Below, piece by piece: positions 44,479 through 45,858 of a DNA stretch of 45,858 nt. The DNA comes from Gammaproteobacteria bacterium (GTDB lineage Bacteria > Pseudomonadota > Gammaproteobacteria > Steroidobacterales > Steroidobacteraceae). Each line of letters starts with the position of its first letter. Positions within the stretch are counted from its first letter, which is position 1. Location: NCBI GenBank assembly GCA_027459765.1, contig DAIDHD010000054.1:1-45858 (forward strand). The letters run 5' to 3'. A model generated the notes under the pieces. The model searched no databases. It saw only the letters and a program-made list of their open reading frames with translations, and was not told the origin of the DNA. A program made the position numbers and the translations under genes.

Positions 44479-45650
44479 GGCATTCGTGGCGGCATGCGCG
44501 CGGGCTCCGCGTTGCGCGCGGGGGCGCGCGGCACCGGCGGCGCCTGCGGCGGCGGCGGCGGGGGATGTGGTAGCGCCGGATAGGTGTCGGCAGGCCGCGC
44601 GGGACGTGCCCCCGGGTCGCGCCCCGATCCCGGCACGAATGTCCCGGGCGACCCGTTTCCCGGAACCAGGGTTCCGGGCACCGTCGCGCCGCGCGCGGGG
44701 GCCTCGCCGCGTACCACCGGGCGCGTGCCGGTGCGCGGCGCGGAGGTCACCGAGCGAGAGCCCGGTCGTGGCGCCGCGACGGCGGGCTGCGCCGCAGGCG
44801 TGGTGCGGATCACGCTGAAAGTGCCCGTCGCGGGGCGGGCGCTGACCGTGCCCGGGGCGCTGAATGCCCCGGCCCGCGGCGTCGCCGCCACGGCGGGTAC
44901 GCCCGCGTTATAGCTCAGGTGCGTGGTCACGTCGCGGCTTGCGACCCGCTCGTTCGTGAGCTGTCCTGGCACTGGTGCCCAGTGCCGCTCGCGGGCCACA
45001 GCGAGTTCCGCCGCCGTCGCGGCCGCCGGACTGGTGCCGCCGCCGGTGTAGCTGTGACGCCGAGGCCGGGTGCCCACGTTCGCCGGTGCCTGGTACACGG
45101 CGGCCGGCCGTACCGTGCCCAGGTTGGTGACGTTGCGGTTATAGCAGAAGCGGCCGCCGCGCCAATACCCGCCCTGATAGCCGTGCCCACCGTAGCCGTA
45201 GCCGTAGTCGATGCCGCCGTAGTAGCCGACGTGCGGGCCCCAGTAGCCCGGGTACCAGGCGAACACGGGGCCTTGCACGATCCAATAGCCCGGCGTCCAG
45301 AGCAGGTCGGGTTGCGGTGGTAGCACCCAGGTCCCCGGCACCCAGTAGTAGTCCTGATCGGCCTCGCTCCAGGCCCAGTAGCCGGGTGTCCACACGTAGC
45401 CGTCGCCGGGCAGCGGCGGCTGATCGTAATTGGGCAGATCGGGCGGAGCTACGTCCACCGATTCGGTCGGCGCACCGTTGAGCGCGGCCGGATCCGCCGC
45501 GTAGGCCGGATCGCCCTGTGCCGCGTCACCGCCTGTCGCTTGCATCGACGGATCCGGCGGATCCGCCGGGGCCTGTGCCGCGGCGAGGCCGGCACCGAGC
45601 AGCATCAGAGCGAGGATCCGGCCGACCGGGCGCCAGGCCGTGGACGTCAT
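44475..45650 (-). CDS. Exported Trp/Tyr/Gly- and Pro-rich YXWGXW-type protein
   Basis: 391-residue exported low-complexity protein. Signal peptide VGRILALMLLGAGLAAAQA; an aromatic block (about residues 75-170) repeats WTPGYWAW, YYWVPGTWV, LLWTPGYWIV and AWYPGYWGPHVGYYGG; the C-terminal 200 residues are Pro/Ala/Arg/Thr-rich (PGTLVPGNGSPGTFVPG, LPHPPPPPPQAPPVP). The W-x-P-G-Y-W units match the YXWGXW/BcpO-type proteins of proteobacteria, whose function is unknown. Its start overlaps the fdsD stop and its stop overlaps the next start, so it sits inside a tightly packed operon. Confidence 0.82.
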   Translation of the reverse strand: MTSTAWRPVGRILALMLLGAGLAAAQAPADPPDPSMQATGGDAAQGDPAYAADPAALNGAPTESVDVAPPDLPNYDQPPLPGDGYVWTPGYWAWSEADQDYYWVPGTWVLPPQPDLLWTPGYWIVQGPVFAWYPGYWGPHVGYYGGIDYGYGYGGHGYQGGYWRGGRFCYNRNVTNLGTVRPAAVYQAPANVGTRPRRHSYTGGGTSPAAATAAELAVARERHWAPVPGQLTNERVASRDVTTHLSYNAGVPAVAATPRAGAFSAPGTVSARPATGTFSVIRTTPAAQPAVAAPRPGSRSVTSAPRTGTRPVVRGEAPARGATVPGTLVPGNGSPGTFVPGSGRDPGARPARPADTYPALPHPPPPPPQAPPVPRAPARNAEPARMPPRMP

Positions 45651-45850
45651 GCGGCGGTCTTGGCCTCGCCCGCCGCGAGCCGCTCGAGTGCTGCACGCGG
45701 GAGCGGATCGAGGGTGACGTCCTTCAGGTGGGCGAGGATTTTCTGGCGCATGCGCGGGGTCCAGAACTTCTGGATGTGGTTGGCGATGCCGCGGATGGCC
45801 TCCTCGCGGTCGGGCTCTGCGCGGAAGAAGTCGCCGATGTCGTTGGCCAT
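45647..45850 (-). CDS. fdsD: Formate dehydrogenase delta subunit
   Basis: Small accessory subunit of the soluble NAD-dependent molybdenum/tungsten formate dehydrogenase (FdsGBACD). The 67-residue protein reads NDIGDFFRAEPDREEAIRGIANHIQKFWTPRMRQKILAHL, the FdsD core, at normal length. ATG 45850 is 8 nt from the window end; the catalytic subunit genes should lie just outside, upstream on the minus strand. The operon would supply the last step, formate to carbon dioxide plus NADH, of the C1 pathway encoded elsewhere in the window. Overlap with the next gene is 4 nt. Confidence 0.9.
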   Translation of the reverse strand: MANDIGDFFRAEPDREEAIRGIANHIQKFWTPRMRQKILAHLKDVTLDPLPRAALERLAAGEAKTAA

Positions 45851-45858
45851 GCGGGCGA

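Overview
The window is a very GC-rich (by eye well above 60%), densely packed stretch of a Gram-negative chromosome, most likely from a beta- or gammaproteobacterium. The evidence is RND efflux systems, a trimeric-type porin, periplasmic quinoprotein chemistry, sigma-54 regulation and many 4-nt start/stop overlaps. No tRNA, rRNA, CRISPR array, transposase or phage gene was seen. All calls come from reading the sequence; no database search was run.

Layout. (1) 1-12.1 kb, methylated-amine block: the sarcosine oxidase genes soxB-soxD-soxA (minus strand, soxA cut by the window edge); a divergent osmF/yehZ-yehY-yehX-yehW type betaine ABC importer; a membrane di-iron desaturase/hydroxylase-like protein; then, on the minus strand, an MttB-family (trimethylamine methyltransferase-like, no in-frame UAG) protein coupled to a PhnD-like binding protein; and a divergent thiamine-diphosphate enzyme. 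(2) 12.2-17.4 kb: a small exported SRPBCC (MxaD-like) protein, a CusA/CzcA-like RND pump with an unusual Asp-rich adaptor, and a small exported Cys-containing protein. (3) 17.4-29.3 kb, methanol/formaldehyde block: frmA and gfa (glutathione-dependent formaldehyde oxidation), an AcoR-like sigma-54 activator, xoxG-xoxJ-xoxF (lanthanide methanol dehydrogenase, its cytochrome c, and a XoxJ fused to ankyrin repeats), a YVTN beta-propeller protein and a porin. (4) 29.4-39.5 kb: a cobalamin-binding-domain protein and an MdtABC-type tripartite efflux operon with its outer-membrane factor. (5) 39.7-45.9 kb, mixed: a UGT-like glycosyltransferase, a DsbA-family protein, a DUF1345 membrane protein, an S1/P1 nuclease, a HemD-like protein, a small GNAT, a proline/tryptophan-rich exported protein and the formate dehydrogenase delta subunit FdsD at the right edge.

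How it fits together. Betaine-type compounds would enter through the OsmF-type importer; sarcosine oxidase and possibly the MttB-like protein would release C1 units; XoxF would make formaldehyde from methanol. Gfa and FrmA carry formaldehyde to S-formylglutathione, and a formate dehydrogenase (only FdsD visible) would finish the oxidation.

The most striking signal is regulatory. Three near-consensus sigma-54 promoters (GG-N10-GC) lie in the correct orientation upstream of frmA, xoxF and the porin. Each has an inverted repeat about 105-150 bp upstream, the repeats of frmA and xoxF share an 18-bp pattern, and xoxF also has a perfect IHF-type site in between. The sigma-54 activator gene lies between frmA-gfa and xoxGJF. 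This points to an undescribed C1 regulon run by that activator. The XoxJ-ankyrin fusion and a GAAA-capped hairpin between xoxF and xoxJ are the next most interesting items.
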